64,000 nt of DNA from Salinisphaera sp. G21_0 (GTDB taxonomy: Bacteria > Pseudomonadota > Gammaproteobacteria > Pseudomonadales > Endozoicomonadaceae). Position numbers and translations under genes: made by a program. Location: assembly GCF_017744115.1 (NCBI RefSeq), contig NZ_JAGHQW010000023.1, forward strand, positions 31,407 to 95,406, read 5' to 3'. Shown here piece after piece: positions 44,335 to 55,690 of the stretch (position 1 is the stretch's first letter; the number at the start of each line of letters is the position of its first letter). Under the pieces are notes generated by a model. It saw only the letters and a program-made list of their open reading frames with translations, made no database searches and was not told the origin of the DNA.

Positions 44335-45564
44335 ATGCCCGAAATATCGCTGGATAAGAGCAAGATTCGTTTTCTCCTGTTGGAAGGTGTCCACCCGTCT
44401 GCTGTCGAGATTCTTAAAGCATCGGGCTATACCAATATCGACTATGTCACCACCTCCCTGCCTCCTGAGGAACTTAAGGAACGTATCGCTGATGCCCGCT
44501 TTGTGGGCATCCGGTCCCGGACCCAGCTGACCGATGAGATTTTTGCGGCGGCAAAAAAACTCTGTGCTGTTGGCTGTTTCTGTATTGGCACCAACCAGGT
44601 AGAACTGCCCGCAGCTACACGACGGGGGATACCTGTTTTCAACGCACCTTATTCCAACACCCGCTCAGTGGCTGAGCTGGTGCTGGCTGAAGCCATCCTG
44701 CTACTGCGCGGAATCCCGGAAAAGAATGCCATGGCACACCAGGGAGGCTGGCAGAAAACAGCAGCGAACTCCCATGAAATCCGCGGCAAAAAGCTGGGTA
44801 TTATCGGCTACGGAAATATCGGCAGCCAGCTCAGCATCATGGCAGAGTCCCTGGGCATGGAAGTCTATTTCTATGACGTAGTGACCCGGCTTTCCATGGG
44901 CAATGCGACCCAGATCAGTGATCTGAACACCCTGCTTGGCATGTGTGACATTGTCAGTCTGCATGTTCCCGAAACCCGGGATACCCAGTGGATGTTCGGA
45001 GAAGCACAGTTTGCCGCCATGAAGGACAACAGCATTCTGATCAATGCCTCCCGTGGTTCTGTGGTGGTTATTGAAGCGCTGGCCGAGTACCTGAAGAACG
45101 GTAAGCTGCTGGGTGCAGCCATTGACGTATTCCCGGAAGAGCCACGGGGTAACGATGATGAATTCATCAGCCCCCTGCGTGGCATGAAGAATGTTATCCT
45201 GACCCCCCATATTGGCGGCAGTACCCAGGAAGCACAGGAAAATATTGGCCGGGAGGTTGCCGAGAAGTTCGTGATGTACAGCGATATTGGTACTACATTG
45301 TCGTCGGTCAACTTCCCGGAAGTCGCCCTGCCTGCTCACCCCGGCAAGCACCGCCTGCTGCATATCCACCAGAATATTCCCGGTATTCTGGGCCAGATCA
45401 ACCAGATACTGTCTGAAAACCGTATCAACATCAGCGGTCAGTACCTGCAGACCAATGAGTCCGTTGGTTACGTTGTTATCGATGTTGATGCTGAACACAG
45501 CGATATGGCCATGCAGAAGATAAAAAAGATTGAAGGCACCATCCGCTGCCGCGTTCTTTACTGA
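44335..45564 (+). CDS. serA: D-3-phosphoglycerate dehydrogenase SerA
   Basis: 409 residues, the length of the E. coli-type enzyme. Substrate domain 1-105 and 290-320; NAD domain with GKKLGIIGYGNIGSQLS (about 150-166), catalytic Arg in NASRGSVV and the Glu/His pair around FPEEP and LTPHIGGST; C-terminal ACT domain (about 338-409, HIHQNIPGILGQINQILSEN) that binds serine for feedback inhibition. It oxidises 3-phosphoglycerate in the first step of serine synthesis. Start ATG 44335. Confidence 0.96.
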   Translation: MPEISLDKSKIRFLLLEGVHPSAVEILKASGYTNIDYVTTSLPPEELKERIADARFVGIRSRTQLTDEIFAAAKKLCAVGCFCIGTNQVELPAATRRGIPVFNAPYSNTRSVAELVLAEAILLLRGIPEKNAMAHQGGWQKTAANSHEIRGKKLGIIGYGNIGSQLSIMAESLGMEVYFYDVVTRLSMGNATQISDLNTLLGMCDIVSLHVPETRDTQWMFGEAQFAAMKDNSILINASRGSVVVIEALAEYLKNGKLLGAAIDVFPEEPRGNDDEFISPLRGMKNVILTPHIGGSTQEAQENIGREVAEKFVMYSDIGTTLSSVNFPEVALPAHPGKHRLLHIHQNIPGILGQINQILSENRINISGQYLQTNESVGYVVIDVDAEHSDMAMQKIKKIEGTIRCRVLY

Positions 45565-45580
45565 TATACATATACTGGCA

Positions 45581-45609
45581 CCTCGTTCCCACGAAGAGCG
45601 GTAACGAGG
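45581..45609. terminator. Hairpin after serA
   Basis: CCTCGTT(CC) pairs with (GG)TAACGAGG around ACGAAGAGC, 17 bases after the serA stop. Related to the hairpin at 18309. Confidence 0.5.
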
Positions 45610-45700
45610 GGGTCAAAACAGAACTTATTCTTAATGCTCTACTCTTTGCTCTGTCTGGGGTGTAGAGTTTTTGGACGATAATCATCCAGCACATCATTTC

Positions 45701-45853
45701 AATGAGTTTGATGAGTACAATCTCCGTTCACCCTGAGCGGAGTCGAAGGGTGATTGGCACAGTCTTTATTGAGGGTATAGAGTTTACGTCCTTCAACTCC
45801 GCTCAGGACGAACTGGAGGTCAATGATAGATGGAACCCATCAATTGCATTGAA
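45701..45853. repeat. Palindromic repeat, full copy (second copy at 55610)
   Basis: Starts AATGAGTTTGATGAGTACAA; centre has GTTCACCCTGAGCGGAGTCG pairing with AACTCCGCTCAGGACGAAC after a ~45-base spacer. The same flanks reappear at 55610-55690 without most of the centre. No gene is seen in 45610-45979. Confidence 0.7.
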
Positions 45854-45979
45854 ACCGTGTACTGGATTTTTAGCCGAACCTCAGTGCTCTTTATTATTAA
45901 AAAAACGTCTAAACAACGTCGTTCAGTAATTAATCAGGTGTGCGTATGATTCCCGTGATTTCCTTAAAGGAGAATCCAT

Positions 45980-47608
45980 ATGTTGTACCCACGCTGGTTG
46001 TTATTGTCATTCCCCATCCTGCTATTGCTCAGCGGTTGTGCTACCGATACCGAGCAATACAGAGAACCTGCACTGAAAACGCTTAATTTCACGATCATTC
46101 ACACCAATGATAACCACGGAAAATTCTGGAGAAACCGTGATGGTGAAGTAGGCATGGCGGCCCGCAAAACATTGATTGATCGTATTCGTGCAGAAGTAGA
46201 AGCTGAAGGCGGCAAGTCTCTGGTATTGTCTGCAGGCGATATAAATACAGGTGTGCCCGAGTCCGATATTCAGCAAGCTGAACCTGATTTTATCGGGATG
46301 AACCTTATTGGTTATGATGCCATGACCGTGGGTAACCATGAGTTTGATAACCCGCTGCCTGTTTTGCTGAAACAGGAAAAGTGGGCAGACTTCCCTTTCC
46401 TGTCAGCCAACATCTTTTACAAAGATACCGGCAAACTGGTGTTTAAGCCCTGGGTAATGAAAGAGCTGGAAGGTGTGCGGGTCGCCATTCTTGGCTTAAC
46501 TACAGAAGACACAGAATCACAGGCGCTCAAGGAAAACATTAAAGATCTTCGTTTTGATGATGCCGTAGATACAGGAAAAGTCTGGGTACCAAAACTGATT
46601 CGGGATGACAAGGCTGATATTGTTATTGCGCTCACCCACATGGGGCATTATCCAAACGCCAAACATGGACCCAATGCTCCGGGTGATGTAAGCCTGGCGA
46701 AAGAAGTGGATGGTGTCGATATCATTGTCGGTGGCCATTCACAAACTAAACTACTCCGGCCTGATATTAAAAACAGCACCTATGTACTACAAGCTTGGGA
46801 GTGGGGGAAATATGTTGGCCGGGCTGATTTTATCTATCAATATCTGGACAATGGCAGAGGACACAGCCATGGCTTGCTGAAAATGGTGAATTATCGCCTG
46901 ATTCCGGTGAATCTCAAGAAAGAGAAAATCATCAATGGTAAGAAAGAGCTGATCACTATAGAGCCTGAGATTCCAGAAGATCCGGCAGTGCTGAAGGCAT
47001 TAAAGCCTTATCAGGATAAAGCGAGTGAACTGATGAATCGGGTTGTCGGTGCCATCGATCAGTCTTTGGATGGTTCGCGGGAAAAAGTTCGCTCAGGCCC
47101 AGCGGCCATAGGCAATCTGATTGCCCGGGCACAGATGGAAAAAACCAAAGCCGATCTGGCTGTAATGAACGGTGGTGGTATTCGCACTGGCTTGAAAGCA
47201 GGTAAGATTACCGAAAAAGACCTTCTCAAGATTCAGCCTTTTGGCAATATGGTGTGCTATCTGGAAATGACAGGCCGTGAGCTGCGGAACTACATTGAAG
47301 ACGTTGCCGCTATTCAACCCATCAGTGGTGGCATGGTGCATTTTGCCAACGTCAGGCTGACCATGGCCGGAGATAAATTAATGTCTCTGGACATTGGCGG
47401 AAAGCCTGTGGATAAAAACAGAAAATATCGCATGGCAATTAATGCCTTTTCTGCCAGCGGGGGTGATAACTGGCCGGTGGTGGATGAGAACCCAACGTTT
47501 GTTAATACCGGTTATACAGACGCTGTCGTGTTGAGTGATTACGTTAAGAGATACTCACCTCTAAAGAGAAGTGAGTATCTGCCAAAAGGGAAGATTGTGC
47601 GGAAATAA
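45980..47608 (+). CDS. ushA: UshA-like 5'-nucleotidase lipoprotein
   Basis: 542 residues. Lipoprotein signal with lipobox LLLSGC (Cys19-20 region). Metallophosphatase domain: IIHTNDNHGKF (Asp, His), LSAGDINTG, TVGNHEFDN, ALTHMGHY and VGGHSQT, the two-metal site of the family, with the C-terminal 5'-nucleotidase domain NGGGIRTGLKAGKITEKDLL, FGNMVCYLEMTG and INAFSASGGDNW. Acts on nucleotides or UDP-sugars outside the inner membrane for nucleotide salvage. A lipid anchor is as in vibrio NutA rather than soluble E. coli UshA. Confidence 0.88.
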   Translation: MLYPRWLLLSFPILLLLSGCATDTEQYREPALKTLNFTIIHTNDNHGKFWRNRDGEVGMAARKTLIDRIRAEVEAEGGKSLVLSAGDINTGVPESDIQQAEPDFIGMNLIGYDAMTVGNHEFDNPLPVLLKQEKWADFPFLSANIFYKDTGKLVFKPWVMKELEGVRVAILGLTTEDTESQALKENIKDLRFDDAVDTGKVWVPKLIRDDKADIVIALTHMGHYPNAKHGPNAPGDVSLAKEVDGVDIIVGGHSQTKLLRPDIKNSTYVLQAWEWGKYVGRADFIYQYLDNGRGHSHGLLKMVNYRLIPVNLKKEKIINGKKELITIEPEIPEDPAVLKALKPYQDKASELMNRVVGAIDQSLDGSREKVRSGPAAIGNLIARAQMEKTKADLAVMNGGGIRTGLKAGKITEKDLLKIQPFGNMVCYLEMTGRELRNYIEDVAAIQPISGGMVHFANVRLTMAGDKLMSLDIGGKPVDKNRKYRMAINAFSASGGDNWPVVDENPTFVNTGYTDAVVLSDYVKRYSPLKRSEYLPKGKIVRK

Positions 47609-47619
47609 TCAACATGATT

Positions 47620-47650
47620 CTGGTTCCCATACCGGGAACCAGCAATTTTT
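47620..47650 (+). terminator. Terminator after ushA-like gene
   Basis: CTGGTTCCC and GGGAACCAG, a perfect 9-bp stem around ATACC, followed by CAATTTTT. It may also serve the convergent porin gene. Confidence 0.8.
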
Positions 47651-47655
47651 CTTAA

Positions 47656-49065
47656 TCAGAACAGTGTGAAGTTGTAATCCAACCACACACGCAGGTCGTT
47701 CTCCTGCTTGTTAATCGCTTTCCTCAAATCTTCATCGTTTCGATAGATACCGTATTTTAGCTTGAATTTCATGCCTTTAAGTTGTGGCTGGGGAAACTTA
47801 TAAACAATGTGGAAATCGTTCTCGTATTCAGACGTACTTTTCTTTGCACCTGTTGCTTTATCCTTGACTTCCATTCCAGAGCCGTAATGGAGTGAGTAGC
47901 CCAACTCCAGACCCTGCACACCCAACGTGGAAAAGTCATAGGAAGCACCAATCATCCAGACAGTTTCACCGTCGTATATCATGTCTTCGGCAAAGCCGCC
48001 GGTGTTTAAATCCCAGATACCGTGAGTGTTTTTACCGTAGTCATAGTAATATTTACCGGGGCGGACATAGCCGTTAGGTGAGCCATCCGGATTCTTGCCT
48101 TCTTTTTCCTGAGATGTTTCGGCTTTGACATGGCTGACACCAGCTTCAAAATGCCATGAGTCCAGATCCAGGGCCGCGAACAGGTTGCATGCTGTAGCTT
48201 CATCGTCAAAGGCCGGGTAATACCAGGCGTTACCTTCCCATAAGTCACCATCTTTTTTGGTTTTGTAGTATTTACCGCCCAGAGTGAGAACCCTGTCTCC
48301 TGCAATGGGGGTTTCGAATTTCACTTCACCATTGTGACCGTACAGATAATCTTTGGCGAAGGCATTCCTGTATTTCAGCCTCAGTTTACGGTCATCAGCA
48401 AGATGAAACGTATAAGCGAGTTCGCCTCCGATGATACGGTCAATCTGTTTGCCACTGAAGTTGGTTAAATCATGAAAGCCGGCCTGGTTCCGCAGAGACA
48501 TCTGATCAACAAAGGCCAGACCAAGGTCAAAGTCGTAGAGCTGCCCCTCCAGTTTATATCCGCGCCAGGTACTTTGTGCTGAACGGGAGCCGGAACTGGA
48601 GATTAAACCGGTATACACCAGCTGTCGTCCGACCTGAATATGGCCAGAGATATGATCAATGGAGTTTGGTAATTTCAGGTCGACCCAGGCCTGACCGAGC
48701 TTACCATAGCCTTGACCATCCATTTTTCCATTGGCTTTCTTTTCATCAATCAACAGCTGATAGGCGTGGCTGTTGTTTTCATCCATATGCAGTTTGGTAA
48801 CACCATAAAAAGTACCACCAATAGCAAGAAAATCGGCCAGATAACCGGATTTCAGGTGTAACCATAATGCGCCTGTCCAGGCACCGGAGGTTTTATTCTT
48901 TTCTTTTTCTTTATTGTCAACGTCGTAGTAAACCGTTCGCAGCCTGCCATCCATGGTGGTGTCGTCGATGAAGGAATCAAAAGAAGAATTCGCAAGGGCT
49001 GTTGTAGTGCTGGCCCAACTGGCAGCAACAGCAAAGCACAACAGTGCTCGTTTAAATGCTGGCAC
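47656..49065 (-). CDS. OprD-type outer-membrane porin
   Basis: 469 residues. Sec signal (KRALLCFAVAASWASTTTALA, cut after about residue 25), then the OprD start SFIDDTTMDGRLRTVYYD. Alternating amphipathic beta-strands with aromatic girdles fill the rest, and the last residue is Phe (LDYNFTLF), the barrel assembly signal. OprD family porins take up specific small substrates, including chitooligosaccharides in some marine bacteria; the chitinase at 25 kb makes this attractive but unproven. Confidence 0.87.
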   Translation of the reverse strand: MPAFKRALLCFAVAASWASTTTALANSSFDSFIDDTTMDGRLRTVYYDVDNKEKEKNKTSGAWTGALWLHLKSGYLADFLAIGGTFYGVTKLHMDENNSHAYQLLIDEKKANGKMDGQGYGKLGQAWVDLKLPNSIDHISGHIQVGRQLVYTGLISSSGSRSAQSTWRGYKLEGQLYDFDLGLAFVDQMSLRNQAGFHDLTNFSGKQIDRIIGGELAYTFHLADDRKLRLKYRNAFAKDYLYGHNGEVKFETPIAGDRVLTLGGKYYKTKKDGDLWEGNAWYYPAFDDEATACNLFAALDLDSWHFEAGVSHVKAETSQEKEGKNPDGSPNGYVRPGKYYYDYGKNTHGIWDLNTGGFAEDMIYDGETVWMIGASYDFSTLGVQGLELGYSLHYGSGMEVKDKATGAKKSTSEYENDFHIVYKFPQPQLKGMKFKLKYGIYRNDEDLRKAINKQENDLRVWLDYNFTLF

Positions 49066-49368
49066 AACTCAATCCTGTTGATAGTGGCTGGGATTGGAGG
49101 ATTTAACACTGTGGAAGTATAGAAGATGAAAAACAAAGTAGAGAGGAACTACCGGATGTGAGCAGATGTGGAAAAATAAATAGAATCTACCGAGGATATG
49201 ATGATCAAGCTATCCTTTGGCAAGAACCGATTTAGCAAGAAGAGTGAAATAAAAAAAACCTGATGCCAGATCATTGGCTACAGTTCGGTTCTGGTGTAGC
49301 TTCGCTATTTTACTTTTTCACCAAGGGATGTTCACGCCGCTCCCTGACTTCCCGAAACTTAAGACATC
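49066..49368. other. Divergent promoter region porin / sbcD
   Basis: No gene. AT-rich around 49160-49260 (AAAAATAAATAG, GAAATAAAAAAAAC). No clear promoter pair assigned; sbcD has only a weak AAG as RBS. Confidence 0.4.
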
Positions 49369-50658
49369 ATGCGTATTCTTCACACATCTGACTGGCACCT
49401 TGGCCAGCACTTTATGGGCAAAAGCCGGGAGGCAGAACATCAGGCCTTTCTGGACTGGCTGATCGAGCGGGTACAAGAGCAGCGCATTGATGCCCTGATT
49501 ATTGCCGGTGATATCTTTGATACCGGTACCCCACCCAGCTATGCCAGGGGACTATACAGCCGCTTTATTGTCAGCCTGCAGAATACCCACTGCCGACAGC
49601 TTATTGTGATTGGTGGCAACCATGACTCGGTGGCCACGCTGAATGAGTCAAAAGAGCTGCTGGCCTGCCTGAATACCTTTGTGGTGGGTGGCGTCAGTCA
49701 AGACTCCCGGGAACAGGTTCTGGTGTTGAACAACGCTCAGGGCAGCCCCGGCGCGGTGATCTGTGCCATTCCGTTCGTCCGGCCACGGGATGTTCTGGAA
49801 AGTCAGGCGGGAGAGACCGGTGAGGATAAACAACAGGCACTGCAACAGGCGATTGCTGCCCACTATCAGACCATTTATTCAGAAGCTGAAAAGCTGGCAG
49901 GGGAACGGCTGCCTATAATTGCAACGGGTCATTTAACGACAGTAGGCGGGCAACTGAGCGAATCCGTGCGTGAGATTTATATCGGGACCCTGGCGGCATT
50001 CCCGGTATCCGCCTTTCCCAAGGCCCACTACATTGCCCTCGGCCACCTTCACCGGCCACAGGTCGTGGCGAAGCAAGAACATATCCGCTACTCAGGTTCT
50101 CCAATCCCGCTGAGTTTTGATGAAGCCGGGTCCGATAAGCAAGTCATTATTGTGGACTTCAGGGAAAACGAGCTGAATAAAATTGAGTCCGTCATTGTTC
50201 CTGTTTTCAGGCCTCTCATCAGCCTCAAGGGCTCCATGGACAGTATTGACCAGCAGTTGGCCGCTCTTGCCAGTGAGCGGGCCAATGAGAATGAGCAACC
50301 GCAGGCTGAACTCAATCCATGGCTGGAGATTGAAATCACCACCGAAACCTACCTTCACGACCTGCAAAGCCGGGTCGAACAAATGGTGCTGGCCAGAGAG
50401 GAGCTGTCCTCATTTGAGCTGCTGAGGGTAAGAAGAAAACGGGAAAAAGCCGCGGCATCCCTAACCGTTGCTGATCAGGAGAGTCTGGCCGAGCTGAACG
50501 TAGAAGATGTTTTTCAGCAACGGCTTAAGCAGGAAGAGCTTACCGATGAACAATTACAGCAGCTGACCGGTGCGTTTCAGGAAATACTCGAAGACGTGTT
50601 TGCAGCAGATAAAGAGCATCCCATGCTGGCGCAGCATGGCCAGAAGGACAACGCCTGA
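49369..50658 (+). CDS. sbcD: Exonuclease subunit SbcD
   Basis: 429 residues. Mre11-type phosphoesterase motifs: [54 protein letters not shown] and [10 protein letters not shown], then the capping domain (about 270-400). With SbcC it forms the SbcCD nuclease that cleaves hairpins and DNA ends. The TGA overlaps the sbcC ATG by one base, so translation is coupled. Confidence 0.96.
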   Translation: MRILHTSDWHLGQHFMGKSREAEHQAFLDWLIERVQEQRIDALIIAGDIFDTGTPPSYARGLYSRFIVSLQNTHCRQLIVIGGNHDSVATLNESKELLACLNTFVVGGVSQDSREQVLVLNNAQGSPGAVICAIPFVRPRDVLESQAGETGEDKQQALQQAIAAHYQTIYSEAEKLAGERLPIIATGHLTTVGGQLSESVREIYIGTLAAFPVSAFPKAHYIALGHLHRPQVVAKQEHIRYSGSPIPLSFDEAGSDKQVIIVDFRENELNKIESVIVPVFRPLISLKGSMDSIDQQLAALASERANENEQPQAELNPWLEIEITTETYLHDLQSRVEQMVLAREELSSFELLRVRRKREKAAASLTVADQESLAELNVEDVFQQRLKQEELTDEQLQQLTGAFQEILEDVFAADKEHPMLAQHGQKDNA

Positions 50659-53600
50659 TGAAAATTCTCAGCCTGCGCCTGAAAAATATTAACTCCCTCA
50701 GGGGCGAGTGGAAAATAGACTTCCAGAGCGAACCGTTTACCAACACAGGCCTCTTTGCCATTACCGGCCCAACCGGTGCTGGCAAAACCACGCTGCTGGA
50801 TGCCATCTGCCTTGCCCTGTACCACCAGACTCCCCGCCTGACCACAATCTCCGCCTCCGATAACGAGCTGATGACCCGGCATACCGCTGAGTCGCTCGCC
50901 GAAGTTGAGTTTGAAGTCAAAGGTAAAGCGTATCGGGCCTTCTGGTCACAACGCCGGGCCAGGGGCAAAGCAGACGGCAAGTTGCAGGCACCTCAGGTCG
51001 AGCTGGCCGACAGTGATGGTACGATTATTACCACCCGTATCAGCGATAAATTGAAAAAGGTCAGTGAGCTGACCGGGCTGGATTTCGGACGTTTTACCAA
51101 ATCCATGATGCTGGCCCAGGGAGGTTTTGCCGCTTTTCTGGAGGCCAGTGCCAATGACCGGGCTGAACTGCTGGAAGAACTGACCGGTACCGATATCTAT
51201 GGAGAAATCTCCCGCCGTGCCTTTGAGCGCATGCGCACTGCAGAGCAGCAACTCGACCTGTTAAAGGCCAGAGCGGGCGGCATTGCTCTACTGAACGACG
51301 ATCGACTTACAGAATTGAGAGAAGAACAGAGTCAGCTTGCCGGGCAACAGGAGGAAACCGGCAACGAACGCCTCTCCCTGAACCATCAGAAGCGTTGGCT
51401 TGAAGAGCTGGCCAGCAGACAACGTGAACAGGAAAAAGCCCGGGAGTCATTGGACAATGCTCTTCAACACAAATCAGAACACAGCGAGCAAATAAACCGT
51501 CTGGAGCAGGCCCTGCCCGCCATGGAGCTTCTGTCGGACTGGGATCGGTTGAGCGAACTGACACAAAAGCATCAACGGATACAAAAGACACTGGCTGATC
51601 ATCAACAGGAAAAACAGGTCACCACCGAACAGGCGCAAAGCGTTCAGAAACAGTGTCAGATTCAGTTAAATGCCTGGGAAAGCTATCAGCAGGAACAGGA
51701 GCAAACCGAATCCCTGCTGGTAGAGCAGGTCATCCCTCTGGATGCTGATATACAGAGGCTGACCAATGAACAACAGGCCATCAAAGGCAAATTGCAGGCA
51801 GCTGAACATGAGCAGGGCACACTGAACAACAGCATTGCCGATGACCAGCAGTCCCGGGAACAACTCACTGGACAACTTCAGGTAGCCAACCGTTACCTGG
51901 AGCAGAATGCACACCAGCAATCGCTAGGCGAACAGCTGCCGGTATTACAAACCCTGTTTGAGCAACGAGAAACCGCCAGCCAGGGTGAACAACAGTTTGT
52001 TCAAGCTATTCATCAGTTAGAGCAGGAACGCCAGAACCTGGGCGCACAACACCAGACACTGGAAGAGTATATTCAGTCGCTGGCCAGAACACGGGAACAA
52101 CGCGCCAGCCAGAATAAAACACTGCTTGAGAACAAAACAGCCCTGTTAAATGGTCAGGAAGAAGAGCAGCTGCTGACCGATCAGCAACAGTGGCACGATC
52201 AATACCCGATATGGCTGCATCTGAATAACCTCAGCCAGCAATTTACCAACTGCACCGCTGACTTACAGAAAGAGCAAACCCTCCATGGCAACCTGCAGCA
52301 ATCGGTAGCACAGTACACCGACAACATTGAAAAATGCAGGACAGAGTACCGGAATGTCAGGCAGCACTGTCATGATCTGGAGCAGCTGTTAGCCCGGGAG
52401 CGGCAGATCACCAGCCTTAAGGACTATCGCAACCAACTGCAGGCCGGAGCAGCCTGTCCTCTTTGCGGTGCCACAGAACACCCTGCCATTGAACATTATC
52501 AGAAGCTGAATATTTCCGATACCGAACAACGTTTAACCGCCAGACAGCGGGAACTGGAGCAGCTGCAACTTCAGGGCGAGAAGCTGAACAAAGAGGCTGC
52601 CCGTTTACAGGTACAACTGGAATCCTCAGAACAGGCCATTAACAAGCTGCAAAATCAGATTGCCCAGGTTACATCAGATTGGTCCGCCACCAGCAATGCC
52701 CAGCCTCTTTCCCTATCGATCAACAACACCGACGAATATCAGAGCCACTTCAAACAGTTTTCCGAGACCGGGGAGACCCGGAAAAAGCAGCTTGAACAAC
52801 TGAGCCAGCTTAATCGCCGCATTCAACTTGAACAGCAGCAGCTGGACCAGCTGAATAACGACATGACCCAACACACCCATCAACGGGAGGTTAACCAGCA
52901 TCAGCAACGCCAGATTGACCAGCAGCTGTCTGAAAAGCGTCAACAGCTTGAGCAAAGCCAACACGCCAACCGGGCTTTGGAAGAGAAGATCAGGCAGAGA
53001 ATCCAAACTGCGCTGCATCTGGAGACTCCTATCCTGTCAGAGCAATCAACCTGGCTGAGTCAGCAGGAAAAAAACTGGCAACAATGGCAGCACATCACCG
53101 CTGAACAACAAGCGCTGAATGAGAAAATCCAGGCCATTACCCAGCAGCTGAATCACAAGCATCAAAACCGACAAAAAGCGGACGAACTTATCCGTGATAT
53201 TCAGCAAACGCTGAATATCACCAACACTCAGAGACAGCAGCAACAACAGCAACGGCAGGATCTGTTTGGCCAGAAAATCGTGAGTGAGGAGCGACAGCGA
53301 CTCAAGTCACTGGTGGTCGAAGCAAAGGCACACCATCAACAAAGCCAGAGCCAGTTGAAAGCCATTGATGACAAGCTGGCTCAGCTGACTGGAATCGTCC
53401 GCCAACAGGCCATGGAACAGGAAGCATTGAGCGAAGCACTGACAATCGCCGAAAAAACCTGGCAGACATTATTAAACGACAGTCCATTCCGGGACAGTGA
53501 ACATTTCCAGCAGGCACTGCTGGATAAAGAAGAACGAAAGGTACTGACAGACCTGAAACAGGCCACTGAACAACAGCTGCATGAAGCCAAAGGCAAGCTT

Positions 53601-54332
53601 GCCTCGGCGGAAGCCAACCTGAAAGCACATATTGAACAGCCAGCGACTAAACTAACTCTGGATGAAGTGACTGACAGACTGACCGAATTGGACAACCGCA
53701 TTCGTCTGATCAATCAACGACAGGGAGAGATTACTCAGGCGCTGAAAGACGACGATGAAAAACGTCTTGGCCAGGCCAGCCTGTTCAGGGATATTGCGGT
53801 GCAAGAGCATCAATATCAGGTCTGGGCGCAACTCAGTGGCCTGATTGGCTCCAGCAAAGGCGACAAGTTCCGTAAATTTGCCCAGGGCCTGACGCTGGAT
53901 CATCTGATTCTTCTGGCCAACCGACAGCTGGAACAGCTCCATGCCCGCTATCTGCTCAACCGCAAGAGCAACGATGAACTCAGCCTTGAAGTGCTGGACA
54001 CCTGGCAGGGTGACTCCGCACGGGATATCAAAACCCTGTCCGGTGGTGAAAGCTTTCTGGTCAGCCTGGCGCTGGCGCTGGGGTTATCTGACCTGGTCAG
54101 CCATAAAACCCGTATCGACTCGCTGTTTCTGGATGAAGGGTTTGGTACACTGGATCAGGAAACGCTGGAAACCGCACTCAGCGCCCTGGATAGCCTGAAT
54201 GCCAGTGGGAAGATGGTCGGTATCATCTCCCATATTGAGTCCCTGAAAGAACGGATTCCCACCCGGATAGAAGTGATAAAAGAAACCGGACTGGGCTACA
54301 GCAAACTGGGTAGACGCTTTGCCTGTATCTGA
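50658..54332 (+). CDS. sbcC: Exonuclease subunit SbcC (SMC-like ATPase)
   Basis: 1224 residues. Walker [20 protein letters not shown] (about 37-55), two long Gln-rich coiled-coil arms (about 180-590 and 620-1050), the zinc-hook [12 protein letters not shown] (about 598-609), the ABC signature [18 protein letters not shown] and Walker [13 protein letters not shown] near the C-terminus. ATP-driven partner of SbcD in cutting DNA hairpins such as those extruded by long palindromes, which are frequent in this window. Confidence 0.96.
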   Translation: MKILSLRLKNINSLRGEWKIDFQSEPFTNTGLFAITGPTGAGKTTLLDAICLALYHQTPRLTTISASDNELMTRHTAESLAEVEFEVKGKAYRAFWSQRRARGKADGKLQAPQVELADSDGTIITTRISDKLKKVSELTGLDFGRFTKSMMLAQGGFAAFLEASANDRAELLEELTGTDIYGEISRRAFERMRTAEQQLDLLKARAGGIALLNDDRLTELREEQSQLAGQQEETGNERLSLNHQKRWLEELASRQREQEKARESLDNALQHKSEHSEQINRLEQALPAMELLSDWDRLSELTQKHQRIQKTLADHQQEKQVTTEQAQSVQKQCQIQLNAWESYQQEQEQTESLLVEQVIPLDADIQRLTNEQQAIKGKLQAAEHEQGTLNNSIADDQQSREQLTGQLQVANRYLEQNAHQQSLGEQLPVLQTLFEQRETASQGEQQFVQAIHQLEQERQNLGAQHQTLEEYIQSLARTREQRASQNKTLLENKTALLNGQEEEQLLTDQQQWHDQYPIWLHLNNLSQQFTNCTADLQKEQTLHGNLQQSVAQYTDNIEKCRTEYRNVRQHCHDLEQLLARERQITSLKDYRNQLQAGAACPLCGATEHPAIEHYQKLNISDTEQRLTARQRELEQLQLQGEKLNKEAARLQVQLESSEQAINKLQNQIAQVTSDWSATSNAQPLSLSINNTDEYQSHFKQFSETGETRKKQLEQLSQLNRRIQLEQQQLDQLNNDMTQHTHQREVNQHQQRQIDQQLSEKRQQLEQSQHANRALEEKIRQRIQTALHLETPILSEQSTWLSQQEKNWQQWQHITAEQQALNEKIQAITQQLNHKHQNRQKADELIRDIQQTLNITNTQRQQQQQQRQDLFGQKIVSEERQRLKSLVVEAKAHHQQSQSQLKAIDDKLAQLTGIVRQQAMEQEALSEALTIAEKTWQTLLNDSPFRDSEHFQQALLDKEERKVLTDLKQATEQQLHEAKGKLASAEANLKAHIEQPATKLTLDEVTDRLTELDNRIRLINQRQGEITQALKDDDEKRLGQASLFRDIAVQEHQYQVWAQLSGLIGSSKGDKFRKFAQGLTLDHLILLANRQLEQLHARYLLNRKSNDELSLEVLDTWQGDSARDIKTLSGGESFLVSLALALGLSDLVSHKTRIDSLFLDEGFGTLDQETLETALSALDSLNASGKMVGIISHIESLKERIPTRIEVIKETGLGYSKLGRRFACI

Positions 54333-54353
54333 TCACTTTTATTTTGAGGGTTT

Positions 54354-55580
54354 ATGAATCAACTACTGACTGTTGGCGCGCTTGAGTCGTTTCTCATCGC
54401 CATTTTTGTGCTATTTCTGGGACATTTTATCAACGCCCGAATTCCTCTATTAAAGCAATTCAATATTCCTGAGCCTATTGTTGGCGGGTTGATTATTGCC
54501 GGTGTTATTGCCTGGCTGCACTTCAATGGTGTCGAGATTGAGTTCCACCTGCCCCTGCAGAACACTTTTATGCTGATGTTCTTTGCCACGGTTGGTCTGG
54601 CCGCCAGCTATACCCAGCTGATTAAAGGTGGGGTCAAGGTGTTTGTTTTCCTTGCCGTGGCGTCTTTCTATATTGTGCTGCAAAATGGCCTGGGGATGTC
54701 ACTGGCCACCCTGCTGGGGCTTGACCCGCTGATGGGATTAATTGCCGGATCAATCACCCTTTCCGGTGGTCACGGTACCGGTGCGGCCTGGTCTCAAACC
54801 TTCCAGCAAGTATACGGCATGCACAATGTACTTGAGATTGCCATGGCTTCAGCCACCTTCGGCCTGATCATGGGCGGTATTATTGGCAGTCCGGTGGCGC
54901 AGCGACTGGTGGACAAATATGGCCTGAAATCCAGATACGGCAACACCAACAGAACCCATGACCAGTTTCCTGAGCTGGTGACTTACAACGAAAATGAGGA
55001 AGACAATGTCACCTCAAAAAAGATGATTGAATCACTGTTTATGATTCTGATCTGTGTGACCGGTGCCAAGTACCTTGAAATCTGGGTCAACAACTTTGAG
55101 ATCAAATGGCTGATGATTCCGGATTTTGTCTATGCCCTGTTTATCGGCGTTATCATCACCAACACGCTGGAAGTCACCCGGGTGAAAAAGCTGGATATTG
55201 AAACCATCGATATTCTCGGCACGGTGTCACTGGCCCTGTTTCTGGCCATGGCCCTGATGAGCTTAAAACTCTGGAATATTCTCGATCTGGCCATCCCGAT
55301 CCTGATCATCTTGCTGGCACAGTCTGTTATGCTGGCAATATTTACTTATGTGGTGACCTTCCGGGTGATGGGCAAAGACTACGATGCAGCCGTTATTGCC
55401 AGTGGTCACTGCGGTTTTGGTCTTGGCGCAACACCCACAGCGGTCATGAACATGGGTTCCGTCGTTAACCGCTTTGGTCCTTCACCCCAGGGGTTTATGG
55501 TTGTGCCTATTGTCGGTGCCTTCTTTATTGATATTGTTAACCTGATTATTCTTCAGGCGGCATTGTCGATTTTTGGTTAA
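54354..55580 (+). CDS. gltS: Sodium/glutamate symporter GltS
   Basis: 408 residues, about ten hydrophobic segments. GltS marks: LGHFINARIPLLKQFNIPEP, VGGLIIAGVIAW, TVGLAAS, the pore loops GSITLSGGHGTGAAWSQTF and ASGHCGFGLGATPTAVMNM, and FFIDIVNLIILQ at the end. Takes up glutamate with Na+. A TTTGAGGG precedes the ATG; it follows sbcC by 21 bp and may share its transcript. Confidence 0.94.
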   Translation: MNQLLTVGALESFLIAIFVLFLGHFINARIPLLKQFNIPEPIVGGLIIAGVIAWLHFNGVEIEFHLPLQNTFMLMFFATVGLAASYTQLIKGGVKVFVFLAVASFYIVLQNGLGMSLATLLGLDPLMGLIAGSITLSGGHGTGAAWSQTFQQVYGMHNVLEIAMASATFGLIMGGIIGSPVAQRLVDKYGLKSRYGNTNRTHDQFPELVTYNENEEDNVTSKKMIESLFMILICVTGAKYLEIWVNNFEIKWLMIPDFVYALFIGVIITNTLEVTRVKKLDIETIDILGTVSLALFLAMALMSLKLWNILDLAIPILIILLAQSVMLAIFTYVVTFRVMGKDYDAAVIASGHCGFGLGATPTAVMNMGSVVNRFGPSPQGFMVVPIVGAFFIDIVNLIILQAALSIFG

Positions 55581-55609
55581 TGAATCATCAACTCCTGGTA
55601 CATCTCTTG

Positions 55610-55690
55610 AATGAGTTTGATGTGTACAATCTCCGTTCACCCTTAGCGGAGTTTGGATGTCAATGAGAGAGCCCATCAGCTGCACTGAAT
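55610..55690. repeat. Palindromic repeat, short copy
   Basis: AATGAGTTTGATGTGTACAA then CTCCGTTCACCCTTAGCGGA, followed at once by the right flank (GGATGTCAATGAGAGAGCCC). Matches 45701-45853 but lacks its ~75-bp centre, as if the palindrome had been deleted. Confidence 0.65.

Noticed and set aside
44701..45498. 265-codon minus-strand frame
   Set aside because: Entirely antisense to serA; composition is that of a shadow frame.
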